Below are positions 1 through 8,655 of a DNA stretch of 64,000 nt, piece after piece. Positions within the stretch are counted from its first letter, which is position 1. Every line of letters starts with the position of its first letter. The stretch is from Firmicutes bacterium HGW-Firmicutes-2 (lineage in GTDB: Bacteria > Bacillota > Clostridia > Lachnospirales > Vallitaleaceae), in the NCBI GenBank assembly GCA_002841495.1, contig PGZV01000017.1:54467-118466 (forward strand), given 5' to 3'. The position numbers and the translations under genes were made by a program. The notes beneath the pieces are model-generated. The model was not told the origin of the DNA. It worked only from the letters and a program-made list of their open reading frames with translations, and did not search any database.

Positions 1-130
1 TGCACATGCGCAAAGAAGATTGACTTCTCTATATTTGAATCAAGAGGTTATATGTATGACGAAGTCACTCTTCTTATTCGTTCGAGATTAGTTGAATTAA
101 AATATATTTTGAGATTTAGAAAGGGCATTT

Positions 131-1066
131 ATGGATTTTTCTCTTGTTATAACCCAGGTCATTATTTTGTTTTTTATTATGTTTTTAGGTTATGTACTTA
201 GAAGCAAGCATATTATTACAGATGAGGGGATTAAGAATTTTTCATCTCTTATATTCTATGTGACCATGCCTGCAATGATTATAGCATCACTTGGTAACAC
301 CGCATCTACAAAGCTTTCAGATCTATATGATATAGCCTTAGCTACCTTCCTAACTTATGGGATTATTATTGGTATGGCACCTGTTTTAACCAAATTGGTA
401 AAGGCACCGGATGGCAGTAAAGGACTATATAAATTCATGGTTATTTTTGGTAATGTGGGCTTTATTGGCTTTCCGATGACAATAGCGCTTCTAGGAGAAG
501 AAGCTTTATTTATGGCTGCTATTTTCAATATCCCCTTCAATTTACTACTTTATACACTTGGCGTTTACCTTATATTGTCGGATAAAAATAAAGATCATAA
601 AATGGATTGGTCTATAAAACAATTTATGAATCCCGGTATTATTGCAACCGTTATTGGCATTATCTCTTTCTTGACAGGATGGAAGCTTCCGAGTATCGTT
701 TTGAACATATCAAACGTATTGGGTGATATTACAACGCCTTTAGCTATGATTGTTGTCGGTGCTTCTTTATTCGGAGTGAAAATTAGCACCATCTTTAAAA
801 ATTATAGAATATTTGCACTAAGCATCATCAGGATGATTCTGTTCCCGCTTGGCGTTGGTTTCGTCTTATCATCTATTGGACTATCAGGCTTTGGTTTATG
901 GGTACCGATTGTTTTATCAGGCATGCCTATTGGTACCAATACTGTAATTATGGCAAGACAATATGATGGCAACACCCTTGAGGCATCAGAAGCGGTATTT
1001 CTATCCACACTCATGATGATTGTAACCATTCCCATATTAATAATGATTGTTGGGCTATATTCTTAG
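131..1066 (+). CDS. AEC family (auxin efflux carrier-like) permease
   Basis: A 311-residue, very hydrophobic protein with about ten predicted membrane segments spread from residue 5 to 310. The layout is that of the AEC (auxin efflux carrier / malate permease) family: two halves of five helices around a short polar central stretch (residues ~150-165, rich in K and D). The half-helix signature GNVGFIGFP near residue 105 and a GMPIGTNTV motif near 265 are typical of the family. Substrates of bacterial members are organic acids or amino acids, and the sequence does not say which. The upstream 130 bases hold no supported gene. The HAD gene follows after 43 bases, so the two may be co-transcribed. 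Confidence 0.85.
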   Translation: MDFSLVITQVIILFFIMFLGYVLRSKHIITDEGIKNFSSLIFYVTMPAMIIASLGNTASTKLSDLYDIALATFLTYGIIIGMAPVLTKLVKAPDGSKGLYKFMVIFGNVGFIGFPMTIALLGEEALFMAAIFNIPFNLLLYTLGVYLILSDKNKDHKMDWSIKQFMNPGIIATVIGIISFLTGWKLPSIVLNISNVLGDITTPLAMIVVGASLFGVKISTIFKNYRIFALSIIRMILFPLGVGFVLSSIGLSGFGLWVPIVLSGMPIGTNTVIMARQYDGNTLEASEAVFLSTLMMIVTIPILIMIVGLYS

Positions 1067-1109
1067 TCTTAGTTTTATAAACGTATATTTAAAGAAAAAG
1101 GAGGTACGT

Positions 1110-1775
1110 ATGAAAGATGTCATGGTAATATTTGATTTGGATGGAACGCTTGTTGATTCAATAGAAGGTCTGGCGTATTCAATGAACTCAGTACTGGAAG
1201 CAAACAAAATGAAATCCCACAGTACAGAAACTTATTTTGATTTCTTAGGTGAAGGTATTGAAAGGCTTGTATTTAAAGCACTACCTGAAACACATCGAGA
1301 TGCTGAATCAGTTTCAGATTACTACAAAAAAATGTTGGTATCCTATAGCGACTACTTTGATAGGGATCTTGAACCCTATGATGGTATTTATGAGATGCTG
1401 GATACATTTGTTCAAATGGGCGTGAAGATGGCCATACATACCAATAAGAATGAACGCATGGCCAAGATTATAGCTGAGCGTTATTTAGGGCAATATGATT
1501 TCCTAAGGATTATTGGTGATGACGGGGTAAGAAAAAATAAACCGGATCATCAAGAGGTTTTGGCTCTTCTTGATGCCTACGAGATTAAGAAGGATCGATG
1601 CTTTTTTGTTGGAGATACAGAAGTGGATGTTCAAACAGCACAAGCAGCAGGTGTTCCTATGATTGCAGTTACTTGGGGCTTTAGAAAATCAGAAGTATTA
1701 AAAGCACTTAATCCTACTTATATGGTGAACAAACCAGGGGAAATTGTAGATATTGTAAAAAAAGTAACAAGCTAA
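1110..1775 (+). CDS. HAD-superfamily phosphatase (Gph/PpaX-like)
   Basis: A 221-residue soluble hydrolase of the haloacid dehalogenase superfamily. Motif I, DLDGTLVDS, lies at residues 8-16, with Asp8 as the expected nucleophile and Asp10 as the acid/base. Motif II is the HTNKN stretch near residue 110, and motif IV is GDTEVDVQTAQAAG near residue 168. A helical cap lies between motifs I and II, as in phosphoglycolate phosphatases (Gph) and PpaX. The start was set at the ATG at 1110 because AAAGGAGG lies just before it. A longer in-frame reading would begin inside the permease gene. The substrate cannot be fixed; phosphoglycolate or another small phosphate ester is the family expectation. Confidence 0.85.
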   Translation: MKDVMVIFDLDGTLVDSIEGLAYSMNSVLEANKMKSHSTETYFDFLGEGIERLVFKALPETHRDAESVSDYYKKMLVSYSDYFDRDLEPYDGIYEMLDTFVQMGVKMAIHTNKNERMAKIIAERYLGQYDFLRIIGDDGVRKNKPDHQEVLALLDAYEIKKDRCFFVGDTEVDVQTAQAAGVPMIAVTWGFRKSEVLKALNPTYMVNKPGEIVDIVKKVTS

Positions 1776-1976
1776 CTTGAGAAAAATGTCTTCTTGTGGC
1801 ATAATGATAGTGAGTTGTTGAGGGACAGCTTGATTTCATTCATGAGTAGTAAAATAAGGGTGTATTTAGTGTGTCGAATTGATTTTTATTTACCATTAAG
1901 TACAGACGAAAAAAGAACTAAAAGGCTAGGGCCTAATAGTCGACTAAATTTTGAATGTATTTTGGAGGTAAGAATT

Positions 1977-2240
1977 ATGAGAGTATCGAATCTGGTCAAT
2001 ATTGGACCGAAGTTGGAGAGCTTATTAAACGAAGTTGGTATTCACGAAGCTGAAAAGTTAAGAGAGATTGGAAGTGTTGAGGCAACTTATCTTTTATATC
2101 AGAAAGATAAGGATTGTATGGATAAGCTGTTTGCCCTTGAGGGTGCCATACGAGGCGTCAGATGGCATAATATTCAACATGAAGAAAAGATTAAACTGAA
2201 ACAATCTTTTGATGAACGGTGTATGAATATGAATGGCTAA
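1977..2240 (+). CDS. TfoX C-terminal domain protein, stand-alone
   Basis: A small protein of 87 residues beginning MRVSNLVNIGPKLE. It resembles the C-terminal helix-hairpin-helix-like domain of TfoX (Sxy), with the typical N-terminal NIGPK..E.LL..VGI pattern and a later A.EGAIRGVRWH stretch. In enterics TfoX is a competence regulator. The isolated C-terminal domain is common in Firmicutes and has no settled function. The start is taken at 1977, after TTTTGGAGGTAAG; the in-frame sequence further upstream has no ribosome site and odd composition. The 200 bases before it hold no recognised gene. Identification rests on the motif pattern only. Confidence 0.75.
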   Translation: MRVSNLVNIGPKLESLLNEVGIHEAEKLREIGSVEATYLLYQKDKDCMDKLFALEGAIRGVRWHNIQHEEKIKLKQSFDERCMNMNG

Positions 2241-2325
2241 TCAAAGGTATTTAGACTGGTGCTTCTATGAAAATGAAAAAGGCTACGAATCACTGTAATT
2301 GAATGGACAATGGAGGTGGTTTTAT

Positions 2326-3954
2326 TTGAGAGAAATCGTCTATATTTTTGGTCACAAGAACCCGGATACAGATTCGACATGCTCTGCGATTGCATATGCT
2401 AATTTAAAGAATCAGATAGATTCAAGTCATGAATATGTTCCGGTTTTACTGGGTGAACCCAATAAAGAAACCCAGTATGTTTTGAAACAGGTTGACCACG
2501 AGGCACCGAAAGTTGTGCATCATTTGAAGCCACATGTAACAGATCTTGAAATCAAAGAGGTTGGCTTTGTAAAAGAGGCGACTTCTATAAAATCAACTTT
2601 AGAAACCATAGTCACCCAGGTAGGTCGTTCGATTCCGGTAGTAGGTGTTCATGATCATTTAATCGGTGTTGTTTCTATTTCGGATATTTTACCCTTATAT
2701 ATGTCTATGGAGGGACAAAATTTTCTGAAAGATACAAGTACCCCTTACAGCAATCTAATGTCAGAATTAACATTAACAACCATCCATGGAAAAAAGCCAA
2801 CAGGTAACGTAACAGGTAGAATCATTTTGTTTGACGATATTCAAGAAGAGGAAGATTTTGATAAAAAAGATATCCTGTTTTGTGATATTAAGACATATAA
2901 CAAGGGTAAGACAAAGGGCATGGGTGTGGGCGTGCTGGTTCTTGCTAATGTGCAAGACATAGAGGGTATTTTGATTGATGTGGAAGAAACCAGAACGATT
3001 CTGATGACGGATAAATCCTTATGCGCTTTGTTGAAAGTCATCAATCAAACTGCACCCATAAAAAGTGTGGTTAAAAAAGATAATTTAGAGTATTTCTCAA
3101 CCTATGAAACCATTGATGATGTTAAACGCAATATGTTGACTTCAAAATTTAGACGTTTTCCGGTTGTGGATGAAAATGGTTTTATAAAAGGTATGATCTC
3201 AAAAGGCGATCTCTTTGAAACGAGGCAGAAAAAAGCTATTTTGGTGGATCATAATGAAAAAGGACAATCTATTGATGGTATAGAGGATATTCATTTGATG
3301 GAAGTTATTGATCATCATCGGGTGGCGGATATACAGACCATGGGGCCCTTATATTTTAGAGTGGAGCCGGTTGGATGTACGTCTACTATTGTAGCAAAAA
3401 TCTATGATGAACAACAAGTAAAGATAGATAAAAAAATGGCGAAAATAATGCTTAGCGCCATTTTATCAGATACATTGCTATTTAAATCACCAACGTCTAC
3501 AGATGTGGATGAGGCTATGGCCAATAAACTCGCAAAAATAGCGGGTGTGGATATTCAAATGTACGGCATGCAACTCATTCATGCTGGTGCAGATCTTGAA
3601 GGTTTGACAGCTATGGAAATCTTAACCACAGACCTTAAGAGATTTACTTTCGGCGATAATAGAGTCATTATAGCTCAAACCAACACAAGTGACTTTGATG
3701 GCTTTTTCAAAGTATATGATGAAGTCCTTCAAGCGATGCGTAATATGAGTGATGATCAGGAAGTGGATTTGGTTGTGTTACTGGTTACGGACGTCGTTAT
3801 GGGTGGTACTGAACTCATAGCTGTGGGACCGGCTAAATGGATTGTAGAACAAGCATTCAAAGTTCAGTCTACAGAAAACAGTATTTTCTTACCCAACGTA
3901 TTTTCGAGGAAAAAACAAGTGGTGCCTAATTTAATGAAAGCAGCCAAATTATAG
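2326..3954 (+). CDS. ppaC: Mn-dependent (family II) inorganic pyrophosphatase with CBS and DRTGG domains
   Basis: A 542-residue DHH-superfamily pyrophosphatase that hydrolyses PPi to phosphate. The catalytic N-terminal motif GHKNPDTDS is at residues 9-17 and the DHH motif at 329-331; a DHHA2 domain follows (SAILSDTLLFKSPTSTD). Between the two parts of the catalytic domain sits a regulatory insert: a CBS motif (residues ~70-120), a DRTGG-like domain (~125-240) and a second CBS motif (~250-305). In characterised CBS-pyrophosphatases this insert binds AMP, ADP, ATP or diadenosine polyphosphates. The start is a TTG at 2326 placed 8 bases after GGAGGT (2312-2317). A TTG further upstream at 2299 lacks a site. 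A strong hairpin terminator follows. Confidence 0.93.
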   Translation: MREIVYIFGHKNPDTDSTCSAIAYANLKNQIDSSHEYVPVLLGEPNKETQYVLKQVDHEAPKVVHHLKPHVTDLEIKEVGFVKEATSIKSTLETIVTQVGRSIPVVGVHDHLIGVVSISDILPLYMSMEGQNFLKDTSTPYSNLMSELTLTTIHGKKPTGNVTGRIILFDDIQEEEDFDKKDILFCDIKTYNKGKTKGMGVGVLVLANVQDIEGILIDVEETRTILMTDKSLCALLKVINQTAPIKSVVKKDNLEYFSTYETIDDVKRNMLTSKFRRFPVVDENGFIKGMISKGDLFETRQKKAILVDHNEKGQSIDGIEDIHLMEVIDHHRVADIQTMGPLYFRVEPVGCTSTIVAKIYDEQQVKIDKKMAKIMLSAILSDTLLFKSPTSTDVDEAMANKLAKIAGVDIQMYGMQLIHAGADLEGLTAMEILTTDLKRFTFGDNRVIIAQTNTSDFDGFFKVYDEVLQAMRNMSDDQEVDLVVLLVTDVVMGGTELIAVGPAKWIVEQAFKVQSTENSIFLPNVFSRKKQVVPNLMKAAKL

Positions 3955-3989
3955 AATGGTTGTATATATAGTTATAGATTATAGATAAA

Positions 3990-4036
3990 GAAACGACTTA
4001 TTTCCAAGTAATAACTTGAAGAATAAGTCGTTTTTG
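3990..4036. terminator. Bidirectional rho-independent terminator
   Basis: AAACGACTTATT (from 3991) pairs with the arm ending AATAAGTCGTTT (to 4033), followed by a T run and preceded by an A-rich stretch. It sits between convergent genes (pyrophosphatase and pepF), so it can serve both strands. Confidence 0.85.
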
Positions 4037-4060
4037 TTATATGTTTAGGCAAGAATCTAA

Positions 4061-5812
4061 TTAGTAAGTTAGGAATAAATCAATATCTTTTTTGATGAGC
4101 TCAAGAGAAGCTCTAAAGAAATCAGGGTTGTGAGCATCGACACCAACAATAGAGAGAACATCTTTGATATTGTTTGAACCGGTTGCTTTAAGAAGTGCAT
4201 CATATTTAGGTATAAAAGATTCTTGATCATCTAGATACATAGCATATAATCCTTTTGCAAATAGCAAACCAAAGGCATAAGGGAAGTTATAGAAGTTATA
4301 ATCAGCTGAATAGTAGTGGGGTTTACATACCCACATATAAGGGTGAAGGTAGTTATGGTCTAAACCATCCCCGTAGGCCTCTTTTTGTGCATCTAGCATC
4401 ATATTTTTCAACTCATCTACAGAGAGGGAAGCATTGTCACGAAGTTCAAAAAGCTTGGTTTCAAATAGGTATCGGCTATAGATGTCAACGATCACCTGAC
4501 ATGCACTCATGATAGCGTTCTCTACAATAACGATGGCTTCATCTTTTGTAGCACGGGTTAGAGCAGCGTTATTAACAATGGTTTCACAAAAGATTGAGGC
4601 CGTTTCTGCAAGGGGCATAGGATAATCGCTATTGGTTTGGACTTCATCCTTTAGGCATTCACCATGATAACCATGACCAAGCTCATGGGCCAAAGTACTT
4701 ACATCATTAAAGTTGTTATTGAAGTTGGACATGATACGGCTTTCGGATACACAGTGAATATTACTACAAAAGGCGCCGGAGGCTTTACCTTCTTTTGGGA
4801 AAGGATCAATCCAATCCATTTCAAAGGCTCTTTTGGCGTAGTTTCCTAGAGCAGGGCTGTAACTAGAAAAATTTGTAATAATGAAATCTTGTGCTTCTTC
4901 ATAGGTGTATGTCATATGAACATTACCTATTGGGGCAAATAAATCGTAAAAGGGTAGACCATTCTCATGGCCAAGTAGAGCAGCTTTCTTTTTAAGATAT
5001 GCCCTAAAAGGGGGTAAATATTCTGCTATTGCCGTCATCATAGCGTCAAGGGTTTCAAGGTCCATACGAGCGTCTTTAAGCGTCATCTCAAGTGGTGAAG
5101 TATAACCGCGTTTACGGGCTACAGTAATGACTTCGCCTTTGATCGCATTTAAAGCTGCTGCAGAAATATTGTCGATTTTTTTGTAAGATTCAAGTTCAGC
5201 CTCATAAGCAGTACGCCTTTTTTTAGCGTCATTGTCATATGCAAGGCTTCTGACAATGGATATGGGTAAAAACTCACCGTCTACAGATGCGGTTAATGAA
5301 GCGAGGGTGGCTTCTTGAAGCTTACTCCATGCGTTGGACCCAGTGTTGCGCATATGGGCAAGAAGAGACTCTTCTGCATCACTTAGCATATACTGAGCAT
5401 CATCTAATGCGTTTAGTATTGCAAATCGATAAGGTTTTAATAAAGGTACATTGTTGATAACGGCCTCTAGGTCGGACAAAGTACCCAACCATTTTTTAAA
5501 GCCCACTGTAACAAGTGTCAGAAGAGGATCATAACTTTCTACTTTTTCAATGAGTTTTAAAGCCTTTGCATTTTTTGTATCGACAGAGTATGTAAGCTGA
5601 CCAAAGTTGCCTAAGGCCTCAAGGACAGCTCCAATCGTATCCATGAGTTGATAGTAACCCAGTATTTTTTCTTCTATACTTTTGGGTCCTAGTAAATCCT
5701 CATTTATGTAATTTTGAGCTTTTTCCATAAGCTGACTGACGGTATTTTGATCCGTTGACAACTTGGGATCTTCAAAAGATGTGTATAAGACATCTAAATT
5801 CCACTGTTTCAT
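4061..5812 (-). CDS. pepF: Oligoendopeptidase F (M3 family zinc peptidase)
   Basis: A 583-residue cytosolic metallopeptidase of the M3B (PepF) family, which trims short peptides. The zinc-binding HELGH lies at residues 376-380, and the third ligand region GMPLAETASIFCE-like (here PMPLAETASIFCE) is about 25 residues later. The size matches the usual ~600 residues. The start was set at 5812, where AGGAGA precedes MKQWNLDVLY; a TTG-initiated form six codons longer would overlap the ribosome site. It is a single-gene unit on the minus strand, divergent from the zinc-ribbon gene at 5989. Confidence 0.93.
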   Translation of the reverse strand: MKQWNLDVLYTSFEDPKLSTDQNTVSQLMEKAQNYINEDLLGPKSIEEKILGYYQLMDTIGAVLEALGNFGQLTYSVDTKNAKALKLIEKVESYDPLLTLVTVGFKKWLGTLSDLEAVINNVPLLKPYRFAILNALDDAQYMLSDAEESLLAHMRNTGSNAWSKLQEATLASLTASVDGEFLPISIVRSLAYDNDAKKRRTAYEAELESYKKIDNISAAALNAIKGEVITVARKRGYTSPLEMTLKDARMDLETLDAMMTAIAEYLPPFRAYLKKKAALLGHENGLPFYDLFAPIGNVHMTYTYEEAQDFIITNFSSYSPALGNYAKRAFEMDWIDPFPKEGKASGAFCSNIHCVSESRIMSNFNNNFNDVSTLAHELGHGYHGECLKDEVQTNSDYPMPLAETASIFCETIVNNAALTRATKDEAIVIVENAIMSACQVIVDIYSRYLFETKLFELRDNASLSVDELKNMMLDAQKEAYGDGLDHNYLHPYMWVCKPHYYSADYNFYNFPYAFGLLFAKGLYAMYLDDQESFIPKYDALLKATGSNNIKDVLSIVGVDAHNPDFFRASLELIKKDIDLFLTY

Positions 5813-5945
5813 AGGCGTCTCCTTTAGCATTCTATAATTCTAATACTTTAACATAGATGGGTAACGACTAAATTGTAACATATCGGTATTATTTATGAAA
5901 TAGAGGGTTTAAAAAAAAGAGGGAATGGTCTATAATTAATCTAGC

Positions 5946-5966
5946 GGTCATGGGACCATAATGACC
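5946..5966. promoter_or_regulatory. Inverted repeat in the leader of the zinc-ribbon gene
   Basis: GGTCAT (5946-5951) and ATGACC (5961-5966) form an inverted repeat just downstream of a possible -10 TATAAT (5931-5936, with TTTAAA 17 bases before it). It may be an operator or a short leader hairpin. No known regulator site was recognised. Confidence 0.35.
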
Positions 5967-5988
5967 AATTCAAATAAGGAGGTTTCGT

Positions 5989-6792
5989 ATGCCTTGGTGT
6001 CCGAAATGTAAAACAGAATATGAAGAACATATGGTGCAATGTGTAGACTGTCACATAGATTTGGTACCGGATCTAGAAAACCACACCTATATGAAAGATT
6101 TGATAGCGGTTAAACCCGATGATTCTGAAGAATTATTAAGGTATCTCACATATTCGGGTATCGAAAAGGTAGAGACGGTTCAAAAAGATGACAATTTGAT
6201 TATTAAGGTGGGAGAAAAAGATTATGAGTCTGCCTTAGCATTTGTAAAAGTTTATATACGCGAGCATATGGAAGAAACAAACGAAGATGATTTTTATTTT
6301 GATGAATACGCCGCAGAGACAGTGGATGTAAAAGGTAAGGTCAGTGAAATGAAATCGACGGTTTATACCTTTGGTACGGTAGGTGTCCTTTCGATAGTGG
6401 TTGGTATACTGAACTTTCTTGAGATCATTATAATCGGTGGTTTCAACAAAATCATGATTTCTTCTGTACTTATAATTATGGGTAGCCTTTTTACGTATAT
6501 TGCATTTCATACCAGAAAAGACATTGAGGTGACAAAAGCTGAAGGCGAAACAAAAGAGCAAATGCATCTTGATATGGTAGCAAATTACTTTGATACAAAA
6601 TCTGAACAAGGCTTATTTGGTCTTAGTGGTATTAAAGAATCAGATTTTGATGACCCTGCGATGTATTTTGCTATCATTGATAGAATTAAGGTACAGGTGA
6701 AAAATCAAAATCCTGAGGCACCACCAGTATTGATCAATGGAGCATGTGAAACCATTTATGATCAAATCAATGAAAATAGAGAAGCTAAATAG
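5989..6792 (+). CDS. Zinc-ribbon membrane protein with DUF2007-like domain
   Basis: A 267-residue protein of unknown function. It opens with a zinc ribbon: two CxxC pairs (CPKC at residues 4-7 and CVDC at 18-21). Residues ~33-85 resemble a DUF2007-type domain, a small ferredoxin-like fold often found near such ribbons. Two membrane helices follow (about 124-146 and 150-170), then a soluble, acidic C-terminal region. The ribosome site AAGGAGG is well placed. It stands alone between pepF and a minus-strand gene and ends in a terminator. A sensor or scaffold role at the inner face of the membrane is possible, but there is no direct evidence. Confidence 0.6.
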   Translation: MPWCPKCKTEYEEHMVQCVDCHIDLVPDLENHTYMKDLIAVKPDDSEELLRYLTYSGIEKVETVQKDDNLIIKVGEKDYESALAFVKVYIREHMEETNEDDFYFDEYAAETVDVKGKVSEMKSTVYTFGTVGVLSIVVGILNFLEIIIIGGFNKIMISSVLIIMGSLFTYIAFHTRKDIEVTKAEGETKEQMHLDMVANYFDTKSEQGLFGLSGIKESDFDDPAMYFAIIDRIKVQVKNQNPEAPPVLINGACETIYDQINENREAK

Positions 6793-6818
6793 AAGAGCTA
6801 AATAAAAGCATTAAATAA

Positions 6819-6863
6819 AAAAGATGGACCTTTGACATTTGTGTCAGGTACCATCCTTTTTTT
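6819..6863. terminator. Bidirectional terminator hairpin
   Basis: AAGATGGACCT pairs with AGGTACCATC (one bulged base), flanked by an A run on the left and a T run on the right. It lies between convergent genes. Confidence 0.75.
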
Positions 6864-7302
6864 ATGAACGATCTGAATCATTTTTTGAGAACTTTTTTTT
6901 TAAAGCAATCATGGCTTTTTCTTCTAATAGGTCTTTTAACAACTCATGAAAGGGCCAGTTTATTGAAATAGGTGTTACAACTGCAAAAAGCGGGTTAGGC
7001 AAGCCTAGAGTCTTAAAGTTGATCACAAAATTATTTAACTCTTGGGGCGAGACGGCATTTAGAACAATGGCCTGTGCATCAACTTGGTCGACACCAAAAG
7101 TAGGTTTTTCGGTATGTTCGATTAGATTTTGCAAAGTATTGCCCATCGTAGTGGGTGTAACATGTACAAGTTCGATAATATTATAATCCAAAGCATAGTG
7201 CTTAATCTTATTCAATGCGGTTTCATTGTATCCATAGACAAGAAGACAAGTTTTGCCTTCCGGTCGACTGTTATTTTGATGATCTATTTTTTCAAATGCC
7301 AT
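6862..7302 (-). CDS. DUF3783 family protein
   Basis: A 146-residue soluble protein of unknown function. Residues ~85-135 fit the DUF3783 pattern, with the sequence ALVLNAVSPQEL-like (here AIVLNAVSPQELNNF) followed by LPNPLFAVVTPISINW and a basic C-terminal tail. The N-terminal half looks like a small alpha/beta fold (LLVYGYNE). The start at 7302 follows AAAGGA; an upstream in-frame start would put the site inside the gene. It is transcribed alone on the minus strand. Confidence 0.7.
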   Translation of the reverse strand: MAFEKIDHQNNSRPEGKTCLLVYGYNETALNKIKHYALDYNIIELVHVTPTTMGNTLQNLIEHTEKPTFGVDQVDAQAIVLNAVSPQELNNFVINFKTLGLPNPLFAVVTPISINWPFHELLKDLLEEKAMIALKKKFSKNDSDRS

Positions 7303-7540
7303 AGTGTATCCTTTCTTCTTAAGTAATAGCAAATTGTTCTTGCCTTATTATACCTAAGAATATGCTGGATGACTAGAAGAATTACATTTTATTTCAGAAT
7401 AATAGCCACATGTAATAAAAAAAACAGATATTAATGAAAATTTAAAGGAAAATCACCTTTTATGAAGTATATTATAAAATAGATAGAATTATTTTGACTC
7501 AATATTATGTTGTGACAAAGTCAAAAACCGGAGGTGCAAA

Positions 7541-8548
7541 ATGAACCTTAGAGAACAACAGGAAAATTTTGAAGAACAGTTTCTAAGTGAATATGCCGTA
7601 CTTTCAAAGAATTCGGCAGGCAGAGAGACGGAAGAGTTACCTTGTGATATACGAACAGACTTTCAGAGGGACCGAGATCGTATTATACATTCTAAAGCAT
7701 TCAGAAGATTGAAGCATAAGACACAAGTATTTATTTCGCCGGAAGGCGATCATTATAGAACCAGATTAACCCATACTTTAGAAGTCGCACAGATTGGTAG
7801 AACCATAGCGAGAGCCCTTAGGTTAAATGAAGATTTGACTGAAGCCATTGCCCTTGGTCATGACTTGGGTCACACACCCTTTGGTCATGCAGGTGAACGT
7901 GCTCTTGATAACATATGCGAAGTTGGCTTTAAGCATTATGAACAAAGCATTAGAGTCGTTGAAATGTTAGAGAATAAGGGTAAAGGTCTTAATTTGACAT
8001 GGGAAGTTAGAGATGGCATATTAAATCATCCGACAAAAGGTGAACCCAGTACGCTTGAAGGTAAGATTATTCGATTATCCGATAAAATTGCCTACATTAA
8101 TCATGATATTGATGATGCCATACGTGCCAAAATTCTAATGGCAGATGACATACCCAAAGCTTATTTAGATATATTAGGTCAAACGGCAAGACAAAGAATC
8201 AACAATATGATTCATGATATTGTTAACAACAGCATGAATAAGAATGATGTCATTATGAGTACGACAATGATGGAAGCCATGCAAGAATTACGAGTCTTCA
8301 TGTTTGAGAATGTCTATATCGGCTCTAAGGCCAAGGAACATGAAAACAAAGCAATTAACATGTTAACGCAACTTTTCTTATATTTTAAAGAGAGAGAACA
8401 TCTTCTGCCATATGAATACTTAGAACGCATCGATAATAAAGAGGATACCCTAGATCGGGTCGTATGTGATTATATTGCAGGGATGACCGACCGCTATGCC
8501 ATCAATACATTTACTGAGATATTTATACCATCATCTTGGAAAGATTAA
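7541..8548 (+). CDS. dgt: dGTP triphosphohydrolase-like HD protein
   Basis: A 335-residue HD-domain phosphohydrolase. The metal-binding residues are visible as His78 (THTLE), His107-Asp108 (GHDLGHTPFGHAGE) and a later Asp (RLSDKIAYINHDIDD). The family removes triphosphate from deoxynucleotides, dGTP in the archetype; this shorter Firmicute subgroup may have a broader dNTP range. In Clostridia it commonly precedes dnaG and rpoD, as here, which ties nucleotide-pool control to replication initiation genes. GGAGG lies before the ATG. The operon probably starts in the AT-rich stretch 7333-7540. Confidence 0.9.
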   Translation: MNLREQQENFEEQFLSEYAVLSKNSAGRETEELPCDIRTDFQRDRDRIIHSKAFRRLKHKTQVFISPEGDHYRTRLTHTLEVAQIGRTIARALRLNEDLTEAIALGHDLGHTPFGHAGERALDNICEVGFKHYEQSIRVVEMLENKGKGLNLTWEVRDGILNHPTKGEPSTLEGKIIRLSDKIAYINHDIDDAIRAKILMADDIPKAYLDILGQTARQRINNMIHDIVNNSMNKNDVIMSTTMMEAMQELRVFMFENVYIGSKAKEHENKAINMLTQLFLYFKEREHLLPYEYLERIDNKEDTLDRVVCDYIAGMTDRYAINTFTEIFIPSSWKD

Positions 8549-8655
8549 TTTATCTAATGGTTGCCAAAAAATAAAGGAAATTGGAATAAGCTGTCGAACA
8601 CTACTTAAGTACGGCTTATTACATATGTACAGGGACAGAAAAAGAGGTCAAGAGG

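Noticed and set aside
1-199. A frame open from the window edge into the AEC gene
   Set aside because: It would overlap the permease start by about 70 bases, has no recognisable protein features and odd composition. The first 130 bases are left unassigned.
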